Below, piece after piece: positions 54,355 to 62,433 of a stretch of 64,000 nt of DNA. The notes beneath the pieces are model-generated. The model did not search any database, was not told the DNA's origin, and saw nothing but the letters and a program-made list of their open reading frames with translations. Source of the DNA: Actinoplanes sichuanensis (GTDB lineage Bacteria; Actinomycetota; Actinomycetes; Mycobacteriales; Micromonosporaceae); the NCBI RefSeq assembly GCF_033097365.1, contig NZ_AP028461.1:6262001-6326000 (forward strand), read 5' to 3'. How positions within the stretch are numbered: the first letter of the stretch is position 1; every line of letters starts with the position of its first letter. A program made the position numbers and the translations under genes.

Positions 54355-54389
54355 GGCAGTCTCCTCTTATATAAAAGGCGCAGGAATCG

Positions 54390-54405
54390 GTCGAAGCGCT
54401 TCGAC
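54390..54405. promoter_or_regulatory. LacI-type operator upstream of the GH3 gene
   Basis: GTCGAAGCGCTTCGAC is a perfect 16-bp palindrome identical to the core of the operator before the transporter operon. It lies 36 bp upstream of the GH3 start, next to an AT-rich TTATATAAAAG stretch that may hold the -10 element on the minus strand. Confidence 0.75.
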
Positions 54406-54532
54406 GATTGGTTGAAGAAACCCCGAAAGACATCCGGTGCGGTGAGGTCACCATAGAGCGGGGCCGATGCGCCGGGCAACCACTCCGCGCAGCTTTCCGG
54501 AAATCCACCGGTAACAGAGGCAGAATGACCGG

Positions 54533-55876
54533 ATGCGATTGATCGTCATCGGCGGTGATGCGGCCGGAATGTCCGCCGCGTCCCAGGCGCGCCGTCTACT
54601 CAAGCCCGGCGACCTCGACATCGTGGCCTTCGAACGGGGCGAGTACACGTCCTACTCGGCGTGTGGGATCCCGTACTGGGTGGGCGGGCTCGTCGACGGG
54701 CCGGACGAGCTCATCGCCCGCGACCCGGCCACCCACCGGGCCAACGGCATCGACGTCTACACCGGACACGAGGTCACCGGCATCGACCTCAAGGCCCGAA
54801 CGGTCACCGTCCGCGACCGCTCGGAGAGCTTCGACCAACTGGTGTACGCCACGGGCGCCACCCCGATCCGGCCGGCCTGGGCCGACACTCCCGCCAAGGG
54901 CGTCTACGGCGTGCAGACCCTCGGCGACGCCGCCGCCCTGCAGCAGTGGCTGGAACCCGGGCGGGACACCGCCGTCGTGATCGGGGCCGGCTACATCGGG
55001 GTCGAGATGGCCGAAGCCCTGCAACGCCGTGGCATGCGGGTCACCCTCGTCGAGCGGTCCGGCCAGCCGATGGCCACGGTCGACCCGGACATGGGTGCGC
55101 TGGTCGCCGACTCGATCCGCAACCTGGGCATCGAGTTGCGTACCGGGGTGACCGTGCAGGGTCTGGAGACCGACGGCGGCCGGGTCAGCGCGGTCGTCAC
55201 CGACGACGGGGTGCTGCCCGCCGACGTCGTCGTCCTCGGGCTCGGCGTGCGGCCCAACACGGCACTCGCCGACGACGCCGGACTGCCGCTCGGCGTCACC
55301 GGGGCGATCGCCACCGACCTGCGGCAGCGGGTCACCGGCCCGGACGGCATCGTCGACGGTGTCTGGGCCGCCGGCGACTGCACCCAGGTCACCCACCTGG
55401 TCAGCGGGCGGGCCATGCACATCCCGCTCGGCACGCACGCCAACAAACAGGGCCGGGTCGCCGGGATCAACATCGGCGGCGGATACGCCACGTTCCCCGG
55501 TGTGATCGGCACGGCCATCACCAAGATCTGTGACCTGGAGGTGGCCCGGACCGGGCTGTCCTCGAAGGAGGCGGAAGCGGCCGGGTTCCGGTTCGTCACC
55601 GCCACCGTCGAGTCCACCAACCGGGCCGGATACTTCCCCGGGGCCGTCCCGATGACCGTCAAGGTGATCGCCGAGAAGGACACCGGGCTGCTGCTCGGCG
55701 CCCAGATCGTCGGGCGGGCCGAGGCGGCCAAACGGATCGACGCGTTCGCGGTCGCCGTGTGGAACCGGATGACGGTCACCGAGATGACCGCCCTCGACCT
55801 CGGTTACGCCCCGCCGTACGCCCCGGTCTGGGACCCGATCCTGATCGCCGCCCGGAAAGCGAGCGACGCCCTCTAG
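54533..55876 (+). CDS. CoA-disulfide reductase-like FAD/NAD(P) oxidoreductase
   Basis: A 447-residue flavoprotein of the CoADR/NADH-peroxidase branch. FAD fold 'LIVIGGDAAGMSAASQA', the redox cysteine Cys44 in 'YSACGIPYWVGG' (single-Cys type), NAD(P) fold 'VVIGAGYIGVEMAEAL', second FAD motif 'VWAAGDCTQVTH', and the dimerisation domain at the C-terminus. Such enzymes reduce CoA disulfides, persulfides or peroxides. There is no rhodanese domain. It is transcribed alone, divergent from the GH3 gene. Confidence 0.88.
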   Translation: MRLIVIGGDAAGMSAASQARRLLKPGDLDIVAFERGEYTSYSACGIPYWVGGLVDGPDELIARDPATHRANGIDVYTGHEVTGIDLKARTVTVRDRSESFDQLVYATGATPIRPAWADTPAKGVYGVQTLGDAAALQQWLEPGRDTAVVIGAGYIGVEMAEALQRRGMRVTLVERSGQPMATVDPDMGALVADSIRNLGIELRTGVTVQGLETDGGRVSAVVTDDGVLPADVVVLGLGVRPNTALADDAGLPLGVTGAIATDLRQRVTGPDGIVDGVWAAGDCTQVTHLVSGRAMHIPLGTHANKQGRVAGINIGGGYATFPGVIGTAITKICDLEVARTGLSSKEAEAAGFRFVTATVESTNRAGYFPGAVPMTVKVIAEKDTGLLLGAQIVGRAEAAKRIDAFAVAVWNRMTVTEMTALDLGYAPPYAPVWDPILIAARKASDAL

Positions 55877-55888
55877 CCCCGCCGCTTT

Positions 55889-56479
55889 CTAGGTGAGCAG
55901 TGCCAGGACCGCTGACCCACCGTCCCAGGTGCCGGTCAGGGTGGCGCCCATCGCGATCACCGGGCCGATCGTCCGGACCACGGTCAGATCGCCGGACACG
56001 TCGCCCGGGTCGGCGGTGCTGCCGCGCAGCCGCATCGCCGGCTCCCGGGTGACCGTCACGCCGTCGACCTCGAACTCCTCGGCCGCCTCGTGTCCGCCGG
56101 ACCGGATCGTCTCGGCGACCACCGCCCGGTAGACCGGGTCGCCCTCGGCGTCGTAGACCCAGCGGGTGCCCAGCACCGAGTGCTCAGTGGTCCCGACCAG
56201 CCACTCGTCGGCCCCGGCCAGTGGCGCACCCCGGTAGGTGAGCGGCACGTGCAGCAGCGGGCCGGCACCGACGCGGACGATCAACGTCTCGATACCGACC
56301 TCGCCGGCCGGGTCGTCGAACCGGGCCGCGGCCACCCGCTCCGGTCCGGCGGCCGAGCCGTCATTCCCGGCTGAGCCGTCAGCACCGGTCGAGCCGTCAT
56401 ACCAGGGCCGGCCGGGCAGCCAGGCCGCGAGCAGTTCGAGCTTGCTGGGAACGATCGTCGCCTTGTGCAGAATCGCCAT
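55889..56479 (-). CDS. Maltokinase N-terminal-cap-like protein (stand-alone)
   Basis: A 196-residue protein. The N-terminus 'HKATIVPSKLELLAAWLPGRPWY' matches the cap domain found at the start of actinobacterial maltokinases (Mak_N_cap), but the kinase domain is absent. The rest is a beta-rich region ('PLLHVPLTYRGAPLAGADEWLVGTTEHSVLGTRWVYDA' region) seen in CG0192-like proteins. A short Gly/Ser/Asp-rich repeat (GSTGADGSAGNDGSA) interrupts the cap. ATG 56479 is chosen because the conserved cap starts there. Its role is unknown, and a link to trehalose/maltose-1-phosphate metabolism is only suggested. Confidence 0.75.
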   Translation of the reverse strand: MAILHKATIVPSKLELLAAWLPGRPWYDGSTGADGSAGNDGSAAGPERVAAARFDDPAGEVGIETLIVRVGAGPLLHVPLTYRGAPLAGADEWLVGTTEHSVLGTRWVYDAEGDPVYRAVVAETIRSGGHEAAEEFEVDGVTVTREPAMRLRGSTADPGDVSGDLTVVRTIGPVIAMGATLTGTWDGGSAVLALLT

Positions 56480-56537
56480 GCCCGGCAGCCTAGAACCCCA
56501 CCTCGACAGCACCGGCACGTGCGGGCAGTCTGGGCGG

Positions 56538-57344
56538 ATGAGGGTTCTCTGGGCGATTCCGGTCACCGCGCTGCTGGCCGCCGTTCTGCTGCCGCTCAAC
56601 GACGACTTCTACCTGACCTGGATCAACTTCGATCCGCAGGGCGAGGGACAGCAGTGGGAATGGCGGTACAACCGGGAGATCATGCGGAACACCTCCGGAT
56701 ACCTGTACGGACACCTGCTCGCCCTGGTCACCGGAGCGTGGTCGGCCCGCCGGCGCCGGTTTCCGGTGGCGCTCGCGATCGCGGCGGGGATGGGGGCGGC
56801 GATGGCCGCGGCGGCGTTCCTGACGGCGCACGCGCTCGGCGGTGAACGGCTGCGGGTGGCCGCGGACGGACGGGTGCTCTGGGAACCGACGATCCTCGGC
56901 GAGGTCCAGCACGGTCCCCTGCTCGTGGCGTTCCCGCTCTATGCCCTTCTGGGTGCCGGCCTCGGTGTGCTCCTCGCGGACCGGCTCGGGTCACGGCGGA
57001 CCCGAGTGGTCGCGGTGGTGCTCCTGACGATCGGCTGGTCGGTGGTGAGCGTCGTCGGGCTGATGCAGGTCGGGCGGATCGATTTCCCGGCAGCGCTGCT
57101 GTGGATGGTCCCGCCGCTGGCCGCGGCCACCGCGATCGGCATGGCGTCGCTGTCGCTGGGTGCCGGGGAGATCGGCCCGGCCTTCCTCGGCGACTGGGGC
57201 GACACGGCGTCGAGCGCCCTGATCATCGGCCTGACGGCCTGGACCGTGGTGGTCACCGGGGCTGCCCTCGCCCGGCGTCCGGACCCTGCGGCGGTACGGC
57301 CGGAGCCGCGCTCGCGGATGTGGCCCGGCACGCCGAACCGCTGA
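56538..57344 (+). CDS. Polytopic membrane protein of unknown function
   Basis: A 268-residue protein with about six hydrophobic helices (near 5-20, 55-70, 78-98, 130-145, 155-175, 182-205 and one near the C-terminus). An exported-looking loop after the first helix reads 'FDPQGEGQQWEWRYNREI'. I do not recognise a family. It is divergent from the maltokinase-cap gene with a 58-bp gap. The start ATG has only a weak GGGCGG ahead. Confidence 0.7.
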   Translation: MRVLWAIPVTALLAAVLLPLNDDFYLTWINFDPQGEGQQWEWRYNREIMRNTSGYLYGHLLALVTGAWSARRRRFPVALAIAAGMGAAMAAAAFLTAHALGGERLRVAADGRVLWEPTILGEVQHGPLLVAFPLYALLGAGLGVLLADRLGSRRTRVVAVVLLTIGWSVVSVVGLMQVGRIDFPAALLWMVPPLAAATAIGMASLSLGAGEIGPAFLGDWGDTASSALIIGLTAWTVVVTGAALARRPDPAAVRPEPRSRMWPGTPNR

Positions 57345-57494
57345 ACGTCACGCCATGCCGCTGACGGTCATGCAACGCCGCGCCGCTGAACGTCACGCCG
57401 TACCGGTGACCATCGCATTCAGCCCGGCGGTCGCGTTTCGGCCCGGGCCACCGCGGTGGTCGCGCGGTAGCCCGGGAACTGCGTCGGCTTCGGC

Positions 57495-57514
57495 GGTACG
57501 GGGTCACCCGTACC
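57495..57514 (-). terminator. Hairpin terminator of the acyl-CoA dehydrogenase unit
   Basis: GGTACGGG-GTCA-CCCGTACC: a perfect 8-bp stem with a tetraloop, 11 bp beyond the acyl-CoA dehydrogenase stop on the minus strand. Confidence 0.7.
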
Positions 57515-57525
57515 AGATGAGCGTT

Positions 57526-58683
57526 TTAAAGGCCCATGTCCTTAGCGATGATCATCTTCATCACCTCGGACGTGCCGCCGTAGATGCGGTTGACGCGGTT
57601 GTCGGCGTAGAGGCGGGCGATCGGGTACTCGTTGATGAAGCCGTAGCCGCCGTGCAGCTGCAGGCAGCGGTCGATCACCCGGTGCGCGACCTCGGTGCAG
57701 AAGAGCTTCGCCGACGCGGCCTCGGCGGCGGTCAGCTCACCCGCGTCGAGGGCCTCCAGAGCACGGTCGGCGACCGCCTGCGCGGCGTCCACCTCGGCCT
57801 GGCAGGCGGCCAGCTCGAACTTGGTGTTCTGGAAACTGGCGACCGGCTGGCCGAACACCTTGCGGTCCTGCACGTACTGCTTGGCGAACCGGACCGCGGC
57901 GGCGGCCTGCGCGTACGCGCCGTAGGCGATGCTCAGGCGCTCCTTCGGCAGGTTCTTGCCGAGGTAGTAGAAGCCCTTGTCCTCTTCGCCGAGCCGGTCC
58001 TCCACCGGCACCCGCACGTCGACGAAGGCCAGCTCGCCGGTGTCCGACGTCTTCAGGCCCAGCTTGTCGAGCTTGCGGCCGACCGAGTAGCCGGGCAGCG
58101 TGGTGTCGACGTTGAGCAGGGTGATGCCGTAGCGGCGGTCGTCCGGCTTGGACGGGGAGGTGCGCGCGCAGACGATCACCCGGTCGGCGAGGACACCGCC
58201 GGTGATGAAGGTCTTCGCGCCGTTGAGGACATAGTGCGTGCCGTCCGCACTCAGCTTGGCGGTGGTGCTCATGCCGGCCAGGTCGCTACCGGTGCCGGGC
58301 TCGGTCATGGCCAGCGCGTACATCGTGTCGCCGGAGACGAAGTCGGGCAGCCAGCGGCGCTTCTGCTCCTCGGTGCCGAGATCCAGCAGGTAGGGCAGGC
58401 CGAGCGCGACGTGTGCCCCGGCCGCTCCGAACGAGACCCCGGCGCGCATGGTCTCCTCGGTCTGGACGGCGGCGAACTTGAAGCTGTCGATGCCGGCGCC
58501 GCCGTACTCCTCCGGCACCTCGATGCCGAACAGGCCGAGCTCGGCGAGCTGCTTGTAGAAGTCGCGCGGGACCTGGCCGTCGGCGAACCACTGGTCGTAG
58601 CGGGGCACGACCTCGGTCTCGATGAAGTCCCGCAGAGTCTGGCGGAACGCCTCGTGGTCCTCGTTGAAAACAGTGCGGCGCAT
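57526..58683 (-). CDS. Acyl-CoA dehydrogenase (first of two)
   Basis: A 385-residue flavoenzyme of the medium/short-chain class. Signature 'YALAMTEPGTGSDLAGM', flavin-contact 'VLNGAKTFITGG', second signature 'QLHGGYGFINEYPIAR', and the likely catalytic Glu in 'RIYGGTSEVMKMII'. AGAGGATC precedes the ATG. It is the distal gene of an acyl-CoA dehydrogenase-SDR-acyl-CoA dehydrogenase operon with short gaps (15 bp and 14 bp), downstream of a divergent TetR gene. Confidence 0.92.
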   Translation of the reverse strand: MRRTVFNEDHEAFRQTLRDFIETEVVPRYDQWFADGQVPRDFYKQLAELGLFGIEVPEEYGGAGIDSFKFAAVQTEETMRAGVSFGAAGAHVALGLPYLLDLGTEEQKRRWLPDFVSGDTMYALAMTEPGTGSDLAGMSTTAKLSADGTHYVLNGAKTFITGGVLADRVIVCARTSPSKPDDRRYGITLLNVDTTLPGYSVGRKLDKLGLKTSDTGELAFVDVRVPVEDRLGEEDKGFYYLGKNLPKERLSIAYGAYAQAAAAVRFAKQYVQDRKVFGQPVASFQNTKFELAACQAEVDAAQAVADRALEALDAGELTAAEAASAKLFCTEVAHRVIDRCLQLHGGYGFINEYPIARLYADNRVNRIYGGTSEVMKMIIAKDMGL

Positions 58684-58698
58684 CAGTGATCCTCTTTG

Positions 58699-59448
58699 CT
58701 AGAGACGGCGTCCGCCGTCGACGTAGATCGTCTGCCCGGTGATGAAGGATGCCGCGTCACTGGCGAGGAACGCGACTACCCGGGCCACGTCCTCCGGCCG
58801 GCCGACCCGGCGCAGCGGGGTGATCTCGGCGGCCTTGGCCCGCATGTCGGCGGCGGACACACCGACCCGGGCGGCGGTCGCGTCGGTCATCTCGGTGACG
58901 ATGAAACCCGGTGCCACCGCGTTGACGTTGATGTTGAACGGACCCAACTCCATCGCGAGAGTCCTGGTCAGGCCCTGGATCCCGGCCTTGGCGGCGGAGT
59001 AGTTGGCCTGGCCGCGGTTGCCGAGCGCGGACACGCTCGACGTGTTCACGATCTTGCCGGAGCGCTTGGCGACCATGTGCCGCTGGGCGGCCCGGCTGCA
59101 CAGGAACGCGCCGCGCAGGTGCACGTTCATCACGATGTCCCAGTCGGCGGCGGACATCTTGTGCAGTAGGTTGTCGCGGAGCACGCCGGCATTGTTGACC
59201 AGCACGTCAACCCCGCCCAGCTCACCGGCGACCTTGTTGATCACGGCGTCGACCTGGGCCTCGTCGGAGACGTCGCAGCCGAACGCGACCGCCGTCCCGC
59301 CGGACGCCTTGATCCGGTCGACGACCTCGGCACACGCCTGCTCGTCGAGGTCGAGCACGGCGACGGACGCGCCCTCACGGGCGAACTGGATGGCGGTGGC
59401 GGCGCCGATACCTCTCGCGGCCCCGGTGACGATGGCGACGCGACTCAT
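58699..59448 (-). CDS. SDR-family 3-oxoacyl / 3-hydroxyacyl-CoA-type dehydrogenase (FabG-like)
   Basis: A 249-residue classical short-chain dehydrogenase. The cofactor loop TGAARGIG, NNAG, catalytic Ser in 'VNTSSVSALGN' and YSAAK are all present, and the Asp after strand 2 ('AVLDLDE') favours NAD over NADP. GGAGGT precedes the ATG. Between two acyl-CoA dehydrogenases it could carry out the hydroxyacyl-CoA oxidation step of a beta-oxidation-like route. No hydratase or thiolase is present. Confidence 0.9.
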   Translation of the reverse strand: MSRVAIVTGAARGIGAATAIQFAREGASVAVLDLDEQACAEVVDRIKASGGTAVAFGCDVSDEAQVDAVINKVAGELGGVDVLVNNAGVLRDNLLHKMSAADWDIVMNVHLRGAFLCSRAAQRHMVAKRSGKIVNTSSVSALGNRGQANYSAAKAGIQGLTRTLAMELGPFNINVNAVAPGFIVTEMTDATAARVGVSAADMRAKAAEITPLRRVGRPEDVARVVAFLASDAASFITGQTIYVDGGRRL

Positions 59449-59462
59449 TTCAACCTCCGTGG

Positions 59463-60611
59463 TCAGAACGCGCTGATTCCGGTCAGCGCACGGCCGATGA
59501 GCAGTTTCTGGATCTGGCTGGTGCCCTCGTACAGGGTGGTGACCCGGGCGTCGCGCATGGCCTTGCCGACCGGGAACTCGTCGACGTAGCCATACCCCCC
59601 GAAGACCTGGATGGCCTGGTTGGCGGCCTTGACGGCGGACTCGGTGGCGAACAGCTTGGCCATCGACGCCTCGGTACGGAACGGCAGACCGCGGTCGACC
59701 AGGTCGGCGGCGCGCCAGACCAGGAGGCGGGCGGCGTCGGTCTCGACCGCCATGTCCGCGATCATCTCCTGGACCAGCTGGTAGCCGGCGATGGCCTTAC
59801 CGAACTGGGTGCGGTCCTTGGCGTACGCCACGGACGCCTCCAGGCAGCCGCGGGCCAGGCCGACCGACCCGGCGGCCACCGCTATGCGGCCTTTGTCGAG
59901 GGCGGTCATGGCGATCTTGAAGCCTTCGCCCTCCGCCCCGAGCCTCGCGTCGTCGCCGACCCGCACCTCGTTCAGGCTGATCGACGCGGTGGCCTGACCA
60001 CGGAGGCCGAGCTTGCCCTTGATCTCGGCTCTTTCCAGGCCGGGCGTTCCGGTCGGGACCAGGAACGCGGTGATCCCCTTCGGACCCGGGCCGCCCGTGC
60101 GGGCGAAGATCAGGGCCACACCGGCCCAGGTGCCGTTGGTGATGAAGATCTTCTCGCCACTCAGCACCCAGTCGTCGCCGTCGCGGACCGCTCTGGTGGT
60201 CAGCGAGCCCGCGTCGGAGCCGGTGCCGGGCTCGGTCAAGCCGAAGCAGCCGAGCATCTCGCCACCACACAGCCGCGGGAGCCAGTACGACTTCTGCTCT
60301 TGTGTCCCGTATTTCTGAATATTCTTGGAAACCAGACCCAGGGAGACCGAGACGATTCCGCGGACCGACGTGTCACCGCGGCCGAGTTCTTCCATCATCA
60401 GGCAGTACGTCAGGAAGTCGCCGCCCGAGCCGCCCCATTCCTCGTCGATGCCGAGGCCGAGGAAACCCAGCTCAGCGAGCTTGCCGACGATCTTGGTGTC
60501 GACCTGCTCGGCCCGGTCCCACTCGGTGGCGTGCGGCACGACCTCACGGTCCACCCACTCCCGGGCCAGGTCCTGGAACTGCTGCTGTTCCGCCGTCAGG
60601 CCGAGGTCCAT
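59463..60611 (-). CDS. Acyl-CoA dehydrogenase (second, promoter-proximal)
   Basis: A 382-residue acyl-CoA dehydrogenase. Signatures 'LGCFGLTEPGTGSDAGSL', 'VLSGEKIFITNG', 'IQVFGGYGYVDEFPVGK' and the catalytic Glu region 'TLYEGTSQIQKLLIG'. GGGAG precedes the ATG. It is the first gene of the operon and faces the TetR gene across an 80-bp gap holding a palindrome. Confidence 0.92.
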   Translation of the reverse strand: MDLGLTAEQQQFQDLAREWVDREVVPHATEWDRAEQVDTKIVGKLAELGFLGLGIDEEWGGSGGDFLTYCLMMEELGRGDTSVRGIVSVSLGLVSKNIQKYGTQEQKSYWLPRLCGGEMLGCFGLTEPGTGSDAGSLTTRAVRDGDDWVLSGEKIFITNGTWAGVALIFARTGGPGPKGITAFLVPTGTPGLERAEIKGKLGLRGQATASISLNEVRVGDDARLGAEGEGFKIAMTALDKGRIAVAAGSVGLARGCLEASVAYAKDRTQFGKAIAGYQLVQEMIADMAVETDAARLLVWRAADLVDRGLPFRTEASMAKLFATESAVKAANQAIQVFGGYGYVDEFPVGKAMRDARVTTLYEGTSQIQKLLIGRALTGISAF

Positions 60612-60654
60612 AGCGGCTCCCGTAATTGAACGCTGTCAGGTTTCTCGGGCCATG

Positions 60655-60672
60655 CTAACTTAACGGTGTTAG
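60655..60672. promoter_or_regulatory. Candidate TetR operator in the acyl-CoA dehydrogenase/tetR divergent promoter
   Basis: CTAAC-TTAACGGT-GTTAG is an 18-bp inverted repeat with 5-bp arms, placed 44 bp from the dehydrogenase start and 20 bp from the tetR start. The two genes are divergent, so one site could regulate both. Confidence 0.55.
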
Positions 60673-60691
60673 ATAAACCAAGGGGGTTCGC

Positions 60692-61312
60692 ATGCCACGG
60701 CCGACGACGCCGCTGCTCAGCCAGACCGGCATCCGCGCGTCCGCGCTGGAGATCATCGACCGGGACGGGCTCGACGGGCTCAGCATGCGCAAACTCGCCG
60801 CCGCCCTCGGGGTGTCCGCACCCGCGCTGTACTTCCACTACCCCACCAAGGAGCAGCTACTCGACGACGTGGCCAGCGAGATCATGGAGAAGGTGGACGT
60901 CTCCGCGTTCTCCGACGGCTGGCGGGCGGGGCTGCTGACCTGGGCGCGGTCCTACCGGGCGGCGCTCGCCGAGCATCCGAACATCGTGCCGTTCCTGGCC
61001 CGTGGCCCCGGCCAGCGGGACGCGTCGCTGCGCCGGGCCGACGCGATCCACGGCGGGCTGGTCGCGGCGGGCTGGCCGCCACGGGAGGCCACCATGATCG
61101 GCGCGTCCACGAAATACCTGGTGCTGGGGGCGGCGATGGGCAGCTTCTCCCGTGGGTTCGTCGACGACGTGCAGGTCTACCTGGATCGCTATCCGTCGCT
61201 GGGTGACGCCCACCGGCTGCGCGAGCACGCGGACAGCGTCGACCGGGACAGTTTCGAGTTCGCCCTGCTGATGTTCGTCGACGGCCTGGCCGCCCGGCTG
61301 GCCCACGGCTGA
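60692..61312 (+). CDS. TetR/AcrR-family transcriptional regulator
   Basis: A 206-residue regulator. The N-terminal HTH is 'IIDRDGLDGLSMRKLAAALGVSAPALYFHYPTKEQLL' (split motif), and the helical C-terminal ligand domain is of the TetR_C type. AAGGGGG precedes the ATG. It is divergent from the acyl-CoA dehydrogenase operon, which it probably represses until an acyl-CoA or fatty-acid-like ligand binds. Confidence 0.9.
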   Translation: MPRPTTPLLSQTGIRASALEIIDRDGLDGLSMRKLAAALGVSAPALYFHYPTKEQLLDDVASEIMEKVDVSAFSDGWRAGLLTWARSYRAALAEHPNIVPFLARGPGQRDASLRRADAIHGGLVAAGWPPREATMIGASTKYLVLGAAMGSFSRGFVDDVQVYLDRYPSLGDAHRLREHADSVDRDSFEFALLMFVDGLAARLAHG

Positions 61313-61375
61313 GACCCGGCCGGCTCTCCGGGCCGCCGGCAGCCCGTCGGGACGGCTCCCCGAACCAGCCTGTCC

Positions 61376-62338
61376 TCACGGGCGGGGGCGGGGGCGGATC
61401 GTGAGGCCGGCGTCGACCAGGTTGCGGCGGGTCTCGGCCAGGCCGGCCGTGAAGTCGCTGCTGTCCTGGAGGTAGTAGCGACGGAAGAACCAGGACGGTA
61501 CGCGTGGCGCCCGCCGCCGGGTCAGGAACAGCTGGTCCTGGACCTGCCGCGCCATCAGCCACAACTCCTGCCGGACGGCCGGCTCCAGGCTGGCCGGAGC
61601 GGCGTGCAGGCAGCGCGCCCGCGACCAGCGCGACACTCGACGGCGGTCGGTGAAGACGCCGCGCTGCTCCCGGAAGGTGTCCCAGCCGAGCATCAGCAGA
61701 CCCAGCGACGGTACGCACCACTGCACCAGGAAATCGGTCACCGTCGAGCCCCGCAGCATCGCGGTGAACAGCCCGAACCCGGTCCAGACGAGCAGGCCGG
61801 CGAGGACCGTGCGGGCGTATCGGCGGCGGACCCGGCCGCCCCAGGCGAGGTTCTGCTGCTGACGGGCCAGCACGTCGAACGGCGGCGGCAGGTTGGGCAT
61901 CGCATAGGACACCCGCAGCGAGTCCTCCGAGCCACGGAACCGGCTGCTCAGCTTGTGCACATCCTCGGCCGGCACCTCGTCCCCGGCGAGCACGTGGTTC
62001 CAGGCCAGGTGGAACAGCCGCACCTCGAAGGTCTCCTGCAACAGCGCCGCCCGGAAGAGTTCCCGGTGCGCCCAGGACGCCAGCCCCAGCGAGTAGAGCA
62101 GCGCCCAGAGCGCACCGGCCACGGTGACCGTGATGCTCAGCGAACGGGTGAACGCCGTGGTGTTCAGCGACCCGGCCAGGATGGCGAGCAGCCCGGTCAC
62201 GGCGAGCGCGACGGAGATGCCGATCCGGAGAGCGGCCAGTCGTTGGACCCGGGCGTGCGACACCGCGGTCGCCCGGAGAAGGTGACAGAGCGTCGGGTCG
62301 AGCTGACGCTGCCGTACCACGGATCGACGATCGGACAT
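61376..62338 (-). CDS. S-4TM-type putative pore-forming effector (orphan)
   Basis: A 320-residue protein with four predicted membrane helices in two pairs (about 38-56, 66-87, 174-194, 200-217 from ATG 62338). Between the pairs are 'LQETFEVRLFHLAWN' and 'ARQQQNLAWGGRVRRRYA', which match the QExFDxxLFxLxWN and CQRxNLxWDxxLRRRYA patterns I associate with the S-4TM family. That family is predicted to form effector pores in nucleotide-signalled conflict systems. No CD-NTase, SAVED or other sensor gene is nearby. A GTG at 62347 is an alternative start. The function here is inference. Confidence 0.65.
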   Translation of the reverse strand: MSDRRSVVRQRQLDPTLCHLLRATAVSHARVQRLAALRIGISVALAVTGLLAILAGSLNTTAFTRSLSITVTVAGALWALLYSLGLASWAHRELFRAALLQETFEVRLFHLAWNHVLAGDEVPAEDVHKLSSRFRGSEDSLRVSYAMPNLPPPFDVLARQQQNLAWGGRVRRRYARTVLAGLLVWTGFGLFTAMLRGSTVTDFLVQWCVPSLGLLMLGWDTFREQRGVFTDRRRVSRWSRARCLHAAPASLEPAVRQELWLMARQVQDQLFLTRRRAPRVPSWFFRRYYLQDSSDFTAGLAETRRNLVDAGLTIRPRPRP

Positions 62339-62433
62339 GCGCGCCACCGCCTGTCCAGGGAACTGATCTGGTACGCCAACATTATCCCCGAAATTCAGCT
62401 ACGCCCGTCTATTTCTCCAGATAGCGGGTATGT

